A stretch of DNA of 48,602 nt, from contig JAJRCF010000022.1 in the NCBI GenBank assembly GCA_028679075.1, forward strand, positions 1 to 48,602. Direction: 5' to 3'. The DNA is from Methanoregula sp. Lineage in GTDB: Archaea > Halobacteriota > Methanomicrobia > Methanomicrobiales > Methanospirillaceae. This document shows, one piece after another, positions 1 to 8,484 of this stretch. The notes below the pieces were generated by a model that ran no database searches, was not told the DNA's origin, and was given only the letters and a program-made list of their open reading frames with translations. The position numbers and the translations under genes are program-made. The first letter of the stretch is position 1; each line of letters starts with the position of its first letter.

Positions 1-254
1 CCGTTTTCAGTCAGGAAACGGTGGTATTCATCAACGGAATCCACGAGAAACGTTGCTGCGGTCGACCGGAACGGCTGGAGTGCCTCTTCCGGACCGGCGA
101 TGATCAGCACATCCCCGACCGATCCGATCTCAAGCCCGATTGCGGGCATTGAAAACCTCATACCGGCCTTTGTGCCGGTCAGCTGTTCGTAAAATGAAAT
201 TGTTTTTTCAGGGTCGCTGGTACAGACGCGGGTCAGGGTCCTGAGGATCTTCAT
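1..254 (-). CDS. VOC (glyoxalase/dioxygenase superfamily) protein, 3' end outside window
   Basis: The first 84 or so residues are visible, beginning MKILRTLTRVCTSDPEKTIS at an ATG complementary to 252-254; the gene runs off the left edge. The opening beta strand followed by a helix of the form DPEKTISFYEQLTG, then strands reading GLEIGSVGDVLIIAG, is the usual start of a vicinal-oxygen-chelate betaalphabetabetabeta module found in glyoxalase I, bleomycin-resistance and extradiol dioxygenase relatives. Metal ligands cannot be assigned from half a module, so the substrate is unknown. It lies upstream of and on the same strand side as nothing else visible. The family assignment is by pattern; the truncation is due to the window edge, not the gene. 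Confidence 0.65.
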   Translation of the reverse strand, partial: MKILRTLTRVCTSDPEKTISFYEQLTGTKAGMRFSMPAIGLEIGSVGDVLIIAGPEEALQPFRSTAATFLVDSVDEYHRFLTEN

Positions 255-321
255 GATAAAGAATAGGGAAGTGATCCTGATTAATCCCTGCAGGATCACT
301 TCTGGCCAGGTGCGGTCCGGT

Positions 322-1575
322 TCACCGGCGATAGCTGAGCGCAGACCCGGTCGGGCAGTTGTCCGTGCACCTGCCGCAGAGATAGCACTCCCGTTTTGGA
401 TCGTCCGCGCCGGCTGCATGTACCGGGCAGGCCTTCTCGCATTTTTTACAGCTGATACAGGACTCGCTGCGCCGCAGCCGGAAGAGGCTGACTCCTCCCA
501 GCAGGGAGAAGAGGACGCCAAAGGGACAGAGGATCCGGCAGACCGGGCGGTACAGGAATATTGAGAGCAGGACCAACCCGGCTGCCACGATGAGTATAAC
601 GGAGAGGCTGAGTGAGAAGAGCTCGAACAGCCCGGTATATGCCATAAGATCCACGAGATATACCGCGGCAATGATGGTGGCGATAAAGACCCCGAGCCGG
701 ATCATCTCAAGGACCGTTGTCCTGCGGATATCGATCTTCTTCACCGGTACCTCATAGGCAAGCTCCTGCAGCGATCCGACCGGGCAGAGGTGGCCGCAGA
801 AGGTCCTGCCAATGATGAACGTGATGGCGATAATGGCACAGAGGATGATGATCGCGGGTGTGACCAATGACGCGGCGGTGATGCTGTTGACGATGCCGAT
901 AAATTCCAATGGCATGACCGGTGCAAGGAAGACAAAACCGGCCAGCGTGCTCTCTGCCGCAAGTGCAAGGATAATGCGCCGGGTTATCACGCCCGCGTAC
1001 CAGAGGTATGCCGTGAGCAGCGTGCCGGCTGCAACGTAGATGAGGGCAAAGACCATGCCGGAGGTCTCGCTCCCGGTCAGGACGCATGCGGCCATCAGCG
1101 ATATTCCCAGTGCAATGAGGGCAGAGAGGGCAAACGCCGGCATGGTCTTTTCGATCCTGATCCCCGCAATCCCCCTCCTGATGCAGAAGAACAAGAGGGT
1201 ACTGAGAAGTGCGAAGAGGATCGCTCCCAACATAAAGTGTAAAGTACTGATCGAGTCAAAAAGGCCGGTACTGCCCGAGTTCTGTACAGCCGTACTGACC
1301 GTATCCGGTGAAGGTGCCGGTGCTGTTGTTGATGTGGTTGCAGGTTGTGTAACGAATTGCTGGCTTTGGCCGGGAGCTCCGGTAGAGGAGGTGCCCGACC
1401 CCGAAGTATAGTCGCAGAGGGAGTTCCCGTCTGCATCAGTGAAGAGGAAACACCTGCCGGGGGAGGGACAGCCGGATTTGCCCTTGGGGCAGATTGCGGC
1501 ACAGGCCGGGTAGGCCAGTCCTGCCGAGAGCAGGAGGGTGGCAAACCCGCGCCGGAGTTTTTGAGTGAACTGCAT
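322..1575 (-). CDS. Membrane 4Fe-4S protein, NapH/polyferredoxin type
   Basis: A 417-residue membrane electron-transfer protein. The N terminus looks like a signal or anchor (residues 11-27) and is followed by a small Cys-rich segment (C29, C36, C42, C54) of the form GCPSPGRC...DGNSLCDY, then a Ser/Thr/Pro linker. Several hydrophobic segments fill residues 113-345. Two CxxxCP loops (FCGHLCP near 259-265 and VCRILCP near 346-351) are typical of NapH/CcoG/NosR-like membrane proteins. The C terminus carries two classic 4Fe-4S motifs: C373/C376/C379/C383 and C397/C400/C403/C407. It probably shuttles electrons between a membrane pool and an unknown partner; no partner oxidoreductase is adjacent. 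An AAGGT sequence precedes the ATG. Confidence 0.8.
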   Translation of the reverse strand: MQFTQKLRRGFATLLLSAGLAYPACAAICPKGKSGCPSPGRCFLFTDADGNSLCDYTSGSGTSSTGAPGQSQQFVTQPATTSTTAPAPSPDTVSTAVQNSGSTGLFDSISTLHFMLGAILFALLSTLLFFCIRRGIAGIRIEKTMPAFALSALIALGISLMAACVLTGSETSGMVFALIYVAAGTLLTAYLWYAGVITRRIILALAAESTLAGFVFLAPVMPLEFIGIVNSITAASLVTPAIIILCAIIAITFIIGRTFCGHLCPVGSLQELAYEVPVKKIDIRRTTVLEMIRLGVFIATIIAAVYLVDLMAYTGLFELFSLSLSVILIVAAGLVLLSIFLYRPVCRILCPFGVLFSLLGGVSLFRLRRSESCISCKKCEKACPVHAAGADDPKRECYLCGRCTDNCPTGSALSYRR

Positions 1576-1844
1576 AATGCTGACCTTTTTCTTATTCCCT
1601 CCCGATTATCGGAAGTCCTTAAAAGAATACGTGCATGGCATGACGGCAATACTGGTACTGTGCGGTGATGATTTGCACCGCGGGCATCGTATCAATTAAT
1701 ATAATACATCCCGTTTTCCTGCCCGGCGTACCGCAGGACGGTTAACCATACTCCGGTTTTTCTGTATGGCAGTTTCCGTCGTGCTGTCTTGTGTCCCTCA
1801 CGGGAACTGTTATCGGATCGCAGTCGTAATATTATGGAACTGTT

Positions 1845-3227
1845 ATGCCCGCCCCCCAGTATCTCCCCATTGCTCCCGAGCTTTTTGCCCATGCCTGCGA
1901 TACGGTCAACAAACGCGTATCGCAACTCCCGTTCCTCCGGAGCGGCGTGAATGTAACGGGTGAACTGGTCGGGGTCACGATGGAGTGCCTGAACGCCGAG
2001 GTGACCCGGACGCTTGCGGTCACCACTCCCCGGGATGTGCCCGAGGGTGTTGCCCGGGGGCTCGACCTCTGCCTTGAAGAACGCCTGGGTGTTCCCGGAA
2101 AGACCGTTGTCCCGGTTATTACGGAAGTGCTCTGCAGCGCCGGCATCACCGACATGACAGAGATGATCGACCGGCAGATGCACCGGCCCCGGAAAGCGAT
2201 CCGGCTGCTCCCGCCATGGACCTGGCATATCGCATCAACCCTGGCCCCCTCGGTCAGGCTCGGGGGGGCGGATACTGCATCGCTCTCATGGCTGGACATG
2301 TGCCCCGTATGCCGGACCGGCATCCTGGAACGGGTTGTCGGAAAACAGCTCTTCGGCATCCCTCACACGGAATTCTATATGGCCTGCACCCACTGCGGGG
2401 CAAAATTCATACCGGTCGGCCCGGCCTTCCGGCTCGTGTCCATTGCCACGATCCGCGACCCGCTCTGGAAGAAACATCTCGACAAGACCTATTCACCGGA
2501 GATATGGGCCGGCATTGCGCAGGGCACTGGCGCAAACCGCCCTCCGGAACGGCGCCCGGCCGGGAAGAAACCTGGCGTGCCGGTACAGAAGACACCCCTG
2601 GCACTGCCCGCAGCATCGGTCATACTATCCCCGCTGAAGGACGGGTCGCTTGCCGTCCCGCTCCCGGGGAAGATCCTGTACTTCCGGCCGATCGGCCTGA
2701 AGTATACCGGCGGTCTCCGGGAGGATGCGTTTGCCCGCGTACAGAAACCCCTTGCCGACCTGCTCAAAGAGCCGGCCTTCGAGCACCTGAAGGACCCGGT
2801 CAATGCAAAATATTCACGGTATCTCCCCCTGCAGACCGGCGTCTTCCTCTCCCAGCTCAAGGAGCGGTTCGACCCGTTCTACCGCGAGTTCCTCAATCCC
2901 TTCGGGGACGAAAAATACGGGTCGTTCAGGGCAGATAATTCCGGGGAAACGGAAAAGAAGGGCGTCCTGATCGTGGTCGTGAACCGGGGGCTGTACTATA
3001 CAGCAGAATCTCCCGGCCCTGTCGGTGCTGCCATAAACAACCGGTTCGGGAGGGTCGGGGCTGACGACTGTCTCCTCACGGGTGATCCGGCCCGGTGCAG
3101 GATCAATGCCCTCCTCTGCAACAACCGGAAAGAGGCCGGGCTGTATTTCCATGCCGCGGATCGCGATGATGAGCGGGAGTCGCTCCTGCATGCGGTTGAA
3201 CACCTCATGCATCCCGGAGAACCATGA
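1845..3227 (+). CDS. Uncharacterised zinc-ribbon protein
   Basis: I do not recognise this 460-residue protein. It has no signal peptide or membrane segment. The only clear motif is a CPVC...CTHC pair in the middle (around residues 152-183), spaced as in a zinc ribbon, with an FIPVGP strand directly after it. A Pro/Arg/Lys-rich linker follows near residue 225, then a C-terminal region of about 200 residues that is rich in charged helices and ends with an ADRDDERESLLHAVEHL-like helix. The start ATG follows an AT-rich stretch (about 1826-1836). It is divergent from the polyferredoxin gene. A nucleic-acid or regulatory role is possible because of the ribbon, but this is a guess. Confidence 0.7.
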   Translation: MPAPQYLPIAPELFAHACDTVNKRVSQLPFLRSGVNVTGELVGVTMECLNAEVTRTLAVTTPRDVPEGVARGLDLCLEERLGVPGKTVVPVITEVLCSAGITDMTEMIDRQMHRPRKAIRLLPPWTWHIASTLAPSVRLGGADTASLSWLDMCPVCRTGILERVVGKQLFGIPHTEFYMACTHCGAKFIPVGPAFRLVSIATIRDPLWKKHLDKTYSPEIWAGIAQGTGANRPPERRPAGKKPGVPVQKTPLALPAASVILSPLKDGSLAVPLPGKILYFRPIGLKYTGGLREDAFARVQKPLADLLKEPAFEHLKDPVNAKYSRYLPLQTGVFLSQLKERFDPFYREFLNPFGDEKYGSFRADNSGETEKKGVLIVVVNRGLYYTAESPGPVGAAINNRFGRVGADDCLLTGDPARCRINALLCNNRKEAGLYFHAADRDDERESLLHAVEHLMHPGEP

Positions 3228-3330
3228 AAAAAAGACGGGTACCGGGTCGAATGCATAAAGAGAGAATTTTTCTTATCCAATGAGAACATTATAGTTATCC
3301 AGTCCGGATACCGTGAAACGGAGCTCACCG

Positions 3331-4755
3331 ATGAAGTGCCCACACTGCGGGATGAATATACGCGATGAAATAACCGAATGCGGTTACTGCGGCGGCAAGA
3401 TCAGCCGGCGCCCTGCAAAAGCGGCAGCTGGCGCGGGCAAGTTCACCGTTGACAAAAACGTGCAGAAAGCGGCACAGCATACAAAGACATCGGATGATCC
3501 CGATTCGGAGGATGAAGAGGAAGGCGGGCTCTCGAAGATCCTCCAGCCCGGGGAGCAGGTGCTGATCGGCTCGCTCAACGTAACGGTAAAGAAATTCTTT
3601 TTCCACGCATACCTGACCAACCAGCGTATCTTCCTCATCGATACGCAGGAGAAGAAGCTCAAGGTCACCGCAAAAGATGTTGCGCGGGATACGATCGCAG
3701 GGAGCATTGTGGAATTCTCGGAGAATTCCGATCCCGTGCTTGTCCTGTCCATCAAATCGGGAGAAGAGGATACCAAGACCATGAAGCTGGTCTTTGTCCA
3801 GAGCGGCACCGACCGGTCCAGTGAGATCGATGAATGGCTCTCCCTTCTCCACGATGAGGATGAGCCCATTAAAAAGGCCCCGAAGAGACCGGCTCCGGCA
3901 TCCCGGAAACCCGCAGAGCCCGAGGAGCCCGAAGAAGATGAGGAGGTCGGAGAGGCTGAAGAAGAGGCAGAGGAACCGGTTGCTGCCCGGCCCCCGGAGA
4001 GACCCCGCCAGAGGCAGGAACTGCGTCCTGCAAAGAAATCGTTAAAGGACCATGAGCGGCAGCCCCCGGTAAAACGCCTGCTTTCACTCTACAACGTGCA
4101 GGAAGAAGAACCGGAACCGGAGCCCGAACCGGAACCGGTGGCGGTCCCGCCACGGAAGATGCATATCCGCCAGGTCGTGGCATCATCCTATGAACGGGAG
4201 ATCCCCCCGGCAGAGAAACCCGAAGTACCCCCGGTACGAAAGCCGGAAGTCCAATCGGCGATGAAAGGTGCGATGAAGGGCGCCATACGACAGGCCGGGC
4301 CGCAGTCGCAGCAACCGATGAGAAGACCGGTTGTCGAATCCCCGCCCCGCTATGTTCCCGAAGAACCGGAACGCGAGCCGGAATCTGCCAGGCCGCGTCG
4401 CCCGATCGTCCAGGAAAACATCGAGGAAAAACCGATTGCGGAAGAGGTGGCGGGTTCACCCCAGTTCTGCCACAACTGTGGGAAGAAACTGCCGCATTCT
4501 GCCAACTTCTGCCCCGGGTGCGGGACGAAACTGAACCAGAGCCGGACCCTTCCGCATTCCCGCACGGCCCCGTCCGCCGCCAGCCGGAAAGCAACGCGGA
4601 CGGACCCGCCGGGACACGAGCATAAGGCGGCTGTACCGGATGATATGGACGACGATGATGTTGAAGATGTCAAGCCCGTCCCGACACGCCCGCCGGTCAA
4701 GAAGGCACCAAAAGGCAGCGAGATGACCATCCTGCATAAGTTCCTGAGACGATAA
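3331..4755 (+). CDS. Double zinc-ribbon protein with PH-like domain and Pro/Glu-rich linker
   Basis: The ATG at 3331 is preferred over an in-frame GTG at 3313 because a GGAG Shine-Dalgarno sequence lies at 3320-3323. The protein (474 residues) begins with a zinc ribbon (MKCPHCGMN...CGYCGGKI). Next comes a domain of about 110 residues reading GEQVLIGSLNVTVKKFFFHA...LTNQRIFLID, which resembles the PH-like fold seen in several short bacterial and archaeal zinc-ribbon proteins. A long linker very rich in Pro, Glu and Arg follows (repeated EPEPEPEP and basic blocks). A second ribbon (CHNCGKK...CPGCGTKL) lies near residue 385, and the tail is acidic (MDDDDVEDV). The architecture suggests a cytoplasmic scaffold or adaptor; the function is unknown. 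Confidence 0.72.
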   Translation: MKCPHCGMNIRDEITECGYCGGKISRRPAKAAAGAGKFTVDKNVQKAAQHTKTSDDPDSEDEEEGGLSKILQPGEQVLIGSLNVTVKKFFFHAYLTNQRIFLIDTQEKKLKVTAKDVARDTIAGSIVEFSENSDPVLVLSIKSGEEDTKTMKLVFVQSGTDRSSEIDEWLSLLHDEDEPIKKAPKRPAPASRKPAEPEEPEEDEEVGEAEEEAEEPVAARPPERPRQRQELRPAKKSLKDHERQPPVKRLLSLYNVQEEEPEPEPEPEPVAVPPRKMHIRQVVASSYEREIPPAEKPEVPPVRKPEVQSAMKGAMKGAIRQAGPQSQQPMRRPVVESPPRYVPEEPEREPESARPRRPIVQENIEEKPIAEEVAGSPQFCHNCGKKLPHSANFCPGCGTKLNQSRTLPHSRTAPSAASRKATRTDPPGHEHKAAVPDDMDDDDVEDVKPVPTRPPVKKAPKGSEMTILHKFLRR

Positions 4756-4939
4756 CCGTCTCTCATTTCCCCTCGTTTTTTACCTCTTGGTACACGTGTT
4801 TTCTATGTTCCGGATTCCCTGTCCGGTTTTACCTTTGTCACATTACCTCGTCAGGCATATCCCGGCTTTTTTTCATGGGAACGACTGAAAAACGTGCGAA
4901 AAAGCGTACGAAAAATTACTATAAGTAATAATCAGTGCA

Positions 4940-5010
4940 CCAATTATTGCATAATTGGAAATTGTTATATGAACTCCAGTCCCTTTTATTATTACGAAGT
5001 GTCACGAGGA
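4940..5010 (+). promoter_or_regulatory. mat-his operon promoter with palindrome and Shine-Dalgarno
   Basis: A perfect inverted repeat with arms CCAATTAT / ATAATTGG separated by TGC lies at 4940-4958. A TATA-like GTTATATG sits at about 4973-4980, and a GAGGA ribosome-binding site at 5006-5010 is six bases before the mat ATG. A palindrome 15-30 bases upstream of a TATA box is a usual place for an archaeal activator or repressor site. Farther upstream (about 4890-4930) are a possible small hairpin (CGTGCG / CGTACG) and a second palindrome, ATTACT-ATA-AGTAAT. These placements are read from sequence only; the regulator is unknown. Confidence 0.5.
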
Positions 5011-5015
5011 AACCA

Positions 5016-6218
5016 ATGAAGAGAAATATTCAGATTGAAGCACTGGACCAGATACCTTTGGAGAAACAGCGGATCGAACTTGCCGAGCGCAAATGCCTCG
5101 GTCACCCTGACAGCCTTGCCGACGGGATTGCAGAGTCGATCAGCCAGGCCCTCTGCAAGACCTATCTCGAAGAATTCGGGGTCGTCCTGCACCACAACAC
5201 CGATCAGGGCGAAGTCGTTGCCGGCGAATCCGCACCCAAGTTCGGCGGCGGCCGGATGATCCGCCCGATCTATGTCCTCCTGGATGGAAGGGCCACCAAA
5301 GAATGGAACGGCGTCAAGATTCCCGCCGATGCCGTTGCAGTTGAAGCAGCCCACAAATACATCCACAAGATCCTCCCCGAACTCGACCTCAGCCGCGAGC
5401 TCATGATCGACTGCCGGCTCGGGACCGGCTCCACCGACCTCCGGGATGTCTTCAAGCCCAACCAGGGCAAGGCACCCCGGTCCAACGACACCTCCTTCGG
5501 TGTCGGGCATGCTCCGTTCTCCGATGTGGAGAACATTATCCGGAACAGCTCCAACTATATCGATACCAAGCTCCGGAAGAAATATCCCGCCATCGGTCAG
5601 GACATCAAGATCATGGGCCTCCGCGACGGCAATACCATCCCCCTCACGATTGCCTGTGCGATCGTTGACCGGTACTGCAAGGATATCCGGGAATACTCGG
5701 AATACATGAGCATCCTCAACGAGGAGATCACCGCGATTGCAAAGAAGAGCACCAAGAGGAAAGTCGTTGTCCATGTCAACACTGCCGATGACATCAAGAA
5801 GAAGAGCGTTTTCTTAACGGTTACGGGTACCTCTGCCGAGATGGGCGACGATGGCTCGGTGGGCCGGGGCAACCGGTGCAACGGGCTCATCACCCCGAAC
5901 CGCCCGATGTCCATGGAAGCAACGAGCGGCAAGAACCCGATCAACCATATCGGCAAGATCTACAACCTCCTCTCCACCCAGATGGCACAGGAATGTGTCA
6001 GGAAGGTTGACGGCATCGAGGAGATGTACGTCCGGCTGCTCTCGCAGATCGGTCAGCCGATTGACCAGCCACTCGTTGCAAGCATCCAGGTACTTCCCCG
6101 GTGTGGTGTGAAGCTCAAGGACATCAATGCGGATATCCAGGAAATTGTGGATGACCAGCTGGCTAATGTCACCCACATCACCGAAAAGGTAATCGAAGGC
6201 AAACTCAAGACCTTCTGA
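5016..6218 (+). CDS. mat: S-adenosylmethionine synthetase, archaeal type
   Basis: Makes S-adenosylmethionine from methionine and ATP in the cytoplasm. The 400-residue length matches the archaeal MAT family, which is very divergent from bacterial MetK. Recognisable family segments include ERKCLGHPDSLADGIAE near the N terminus, GTGSTDLRDVF, GLRDGNTIPLTIA and GDDGSVGRGNRCNGLITP followed by NRPMSMEATSGKNP. The ATG at 5016 follows GAGGA by five bases; a longer frame starting at 4935 lacks family sequence and was not used. It is the first gene of an apparent mat-hisG-hisA-hisB operon, with only seven bases between its TGA and hisG. SAM would also supply the several methyltransferases encoded later in the window. 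Confidence 0.96.
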   Translation: MKRNIQIEALDQIPLEKQRIELAERKCLGHPDSLADGIAESISQALCKTYLEEFGVVLHHNTDQGEVVAGESAPKFGGGRMIRPIYVLLDGRATKEWNGVKIPADAVAVEAAHKYIHKILPELDLSRELMIDCRLGTGSTDLRDVFKPNQGKAPRSNDTSFGVGHAPFSDVENIIRNSSNYIDTKLRKKYPAIGQDIKIMGLRDGNTIPLTIACAIVDRYCKDIREYSEYMSILNEEITAIAKKSTKRKVVVHVNTADDIKKKSVFLTVTGTSAEMGDDGSVGRGNRCNGLITPNRPMSMEATSGKNPINHIGKIYNLLSTQMAQECVRKVDGIEEMYVRLLSQIGQPIDQPLVASIQVLPRCGVKLKDINADIQEIVDDQLANVTHITEKVIEGKLKTF

Positions 6219-6225
6219 TCTGAAC

Positions 6226-7140
6226 ATGGCAAAACCGGTAAAACCTCCCCAAAAAAACCGTGACACCCCCCTTTTTTCCGATATCGTACGTCTTGCGATC
6301 CCCAACAAGGGACGGATCGCGGCCCCCATCATGGACCTGGTCGAGAAGAGCGGGCTCCATCTTGCGGAGACCAGTGAACGGCGCCTGATCACAAAGACCC
6401 TCGACCCCCATGTCGAGATTCTGTTTGCCCGGCCGGTGGATATCCCGGAGTACGTAGCAACAGGCGCAGCGGACCTCGGTATTACCGGCCACGACATGGT
6501 CGTCGAACGCGAAACCGATGTTGAGGAGCTTCTCGACCTCCAGCTCGGGAAAGCGAAACTGGTGCTTGCCGTTCACGAGGACTCCGGCATCACGTCAGTA
6601 AAGCAGCTTGCCGGGAAGAAGGTCGCCACCGAGTTCCCGGTGATCACCCGCTCGTTCTTCGCACGGCATAACGTGAAGGTCAATGTCGCGGTGGTCGGCG
6701 GGGCATGCGAGGCGACACCGCAACTCGGGATCGCCGATGCGATCATCGATCTCTCCAGTTCGGGGACCACCCTGAAGACCAACCGTCTCCGCGTGATCGA
6801 AGACGTGATGATGACCTCCACCCAGCTGATTGCAAACCGGGATTCGCTGAAGGCGAAGAAGGACAAGATCGAGGAGATCCACTTGGCCCTTGAGAGCGTT
6901 ATCCGGGCCCGGGGCCAGTGCTACTTAATGATGAACGTGAAGCGTTCGTCCCTTGCAACGGTGAAACGTGTCCTGCCCGGGCTCTCGGGCCCGACGGTGA
7001 TGGACGTGGCATCGAGCGAAGACCTCGTCGCGGTGCATGCGGTCGTGAATGAGGAGCGGGTCTATGCCCTGATCAATGCGCTCCGGCGTGCCGGGGCAAA
7101 GGACATCCTCGTGATGGCCATCCAGCGTATGATCCGCTAG
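6226..7140 (+). CDS. hisG: ATP phosphoribosyltransferase, long form (HisG-L)
   Basis: Catalyses the first step of histidine synthesis: condensation of ATP and PRPP. The family core is clear: [10 protein letters not shown] near the N terminus, [13 protein letters not shown], and the PRPP-binding stretch [22 protein letters not shown]-terminal regulatory domain (about residues 225-304, ending [14 protein letters not shown]) marks the long, HisZ-independent form that is feedback-inhibited by histidine. About 20 N-terminal residues, rich in Lys and Pro, precede the core. The stop is TAG (7138-7140). If that amber codon were read, only three more codons follow before TGA at 7150-7152, which overlaps the hisA ATG as ATGA. 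The gene starts seven bases after mat. Confidence 0.95.
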   Translation: MAKPVKPPQKNRDTPLFSDIVRLAIPNKGRIAAPIMDLVEKSGLHLAETSERRLITKTLDPHVEILFARPVDIPEYVATGAADLGITGHDMVVERETDVEELLDLQLGKAKLVLAVHEDSGITSVKQLAGKKVATEFPVITRSFFARHNVKVNVAVVGGACEATPQLGIADAIIDLSSSGTTLKTNRLRVIEDVMMTSTQLIANRDSLKAKKDKIEEIHLALESVIRARGQCYLMMNVKRSSLATVKRVLPGLSGPTVMDVASSEDLVAVHAVVNEERVYALINALRRAGAKDILVMAIQRMIR

Positions 7141-7148
7141 GTCATCCC

Positions 7149-7859
7149 ATGAAAATTTTTCCCGCTGTTGATATCCTCAGGGGCCGGTGCGTCCAGCTGG
7201 TGCAGGGGAAACGGGAGAGCGCGACCGCATATGGTGATCCTCTTTCGTGTGCAACCCGCTGGCTTGACGAAGGTGCCAAGGCCCTCCATGTGATCAATCT
7301 CGACGGAGCGTTTGGGAGGTCCTCGCAGAATGCAGGACTCATCGCTGAGGTGATCAAAGAGACCGGCGTCGAGATAGAACTCGGCGGGGGCATCCGTTCA
7401 ATCGACGATGCCCGTCACTGGCTTGAGACCGGTGTGGATCGCGTTATCATCTCGACCCTTGCAACGCAGGAACCGGACTTCATCCGGCAACTGGCCGGGG
7501 AGTACGGGAGTGAGCGGGTGATGCCCGGTGTCGATGCCAAAGGAGGGCAGATCGCGGTCCACGGCTGGCAGGAGACCGCCGGGGATTATATCGGCTGGGC
7601 ATAGAGGTTCGAGGAGCTGGGTGCCGGTTCGCTCCTGTATACGAATGTCGATGTCGAGGGCCTGCAGCAGGGCGTCCGGTTCGGTCCGGTGAAACAGCTG
7701 ATCGATGCGGTCGATATTCCCGTAGTCGTTGCCGGTGGCGTGTCGGCCCGTTCTGATATAGCCGGCCTGCGGGAAACCGGGGCCTGGGGCGCCGTGCTCG
7801 GTTCGGCCCTGTACAGCGGGAAGATCAAACTGAAAGATGCACTGGAGGAATGTGAGTGA
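7149..7859 (+). CDS. hisA: HisA isomerase gene with an in-frame amber codon at 7602-7604
   Basis: Encodes phosphoribosylformimino-5-aminoimidazole carboxamide ribotide isomerase, a (beta/alpha)8 barrel of histidine synthesis. The N-terminal half has the family start [17 protein letters not shown], with catalytic-type D8, then ELGGGIRS and [14 protein letters not shown]. The frame meets TAG at codon 152, then continues without a break through [28 protein letters not shown] and [13 protein letters not shown] to TGA at 7857-7859. The total of 237 codons is normal for HisA. Relatives generally have a basic residue at the amber site, as far as I recall (AAG to TAG is one change). The stop overlaps the hisB GTG (GTGA), so translational coupling is expected. 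It may be a functional amber-decoded gene, a new pseudogene or a sequence error. Confidence 0.85.
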
Positions 7860-8437
7860 GAGTTGTGGAAGTCAAGCGGGAGACAAAGGAAACGAAGATC
7901 GTGATTAAGCTCAACCCTGATGGTGTCGGGAACGTGAAGGTCAACAGCGGCGTGCCGTTTTTTGACCACATGCTCACGGCCATGGCAAAGCACGGCGGTT
8001 TTGATATGACGTGCACCGCAAAAGGGGACCTGAACGTGGACTGCCACCATACGATCGAGGACATCGGTATTGTCCTGGGTGACGCGATAAAGCAGGCAAT
8101 CGGCGACGGCCGGGGCATCCGCCGCTTCTCCCATGCGATCATCCCCATGGATGAATCCATCTCGCAGGTAGCACTCGACTGCGGGGGGCGGGGATACCTT
8201 GTCTGGCACGGCACGTTCGGTAACAAGCTCGTGGGCACCATTCCTGCCGATATCTTCGAACATTTCTTCTACTCCCTCTGCACCCGGGCCGGGATCACCG
8301 CCCACATCACGTTCTCCGGTAAGAACGACCACCACCAGTGCGAGGCAGCCTTCAAGGCATTCGGCATTGCCCTTGGCAAGGCCCTTGAGATCAGCGGGGA
8401 TAAGAAAGCGGTCCGGAGCACGAAAGGAAAGTTCTGA
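7856..8437 (+). CDS. hisB: Imidazoleglycerol-phosphate dehydratase
   Basis: Dehydrates imidazole-glycerol phosphate to imidazole-acetol phosphate, the HisB step of histidine synthesis. The 193-residue monofunctional form has the paired manganese-binding motifs of the family: [16 protein letters not shown] and [13 protein letters not shown] in the first repeat, and FEHFFYSLC with [15 protein letters not shown] in the second. It starts at a GTG that overlaps the last bases of hisA by four nucleotides. That arrangement makes its translation depend on ribosomes finishing hisA, so a true termination at the hisA amber codon about 250 bases upstream would be expected to reduce HisB too. It is the last gene of the operon and converges on the ABC ATPase gene. 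Confidence 0.95.
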   Translation: MRVVEVKRETKETKIVIKLNPDGVGNVKVNSGVPFFDHMLTAMAKHGGFDMTCTAKGDLNVDCHHTIEDIGIVLGDAIKQAIGDGRGIRRFSHAIIPMDESISQVALDCGGRGYLVWHGTFGNKLVGTIPADIFEHFFYSLCTRAGITAHITFSGKNDHHQCEAAFKAFGIALGKALEISGDKKAVRSTKGKF

Positions 8438-8484
8438 TCTTCCCCCGTCCCTTTTCACCGGGGAAATAAACTGGTTCTTCTTTT

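Noticed and set aside
4935..5015. N-terminal extension of mat in the longer open frame
   Set aside because: The 27 extra residues are unlike the family, cover the palindrome and TATA region, and a Shine-Dalgarno directly precedes the ATG at 5016.
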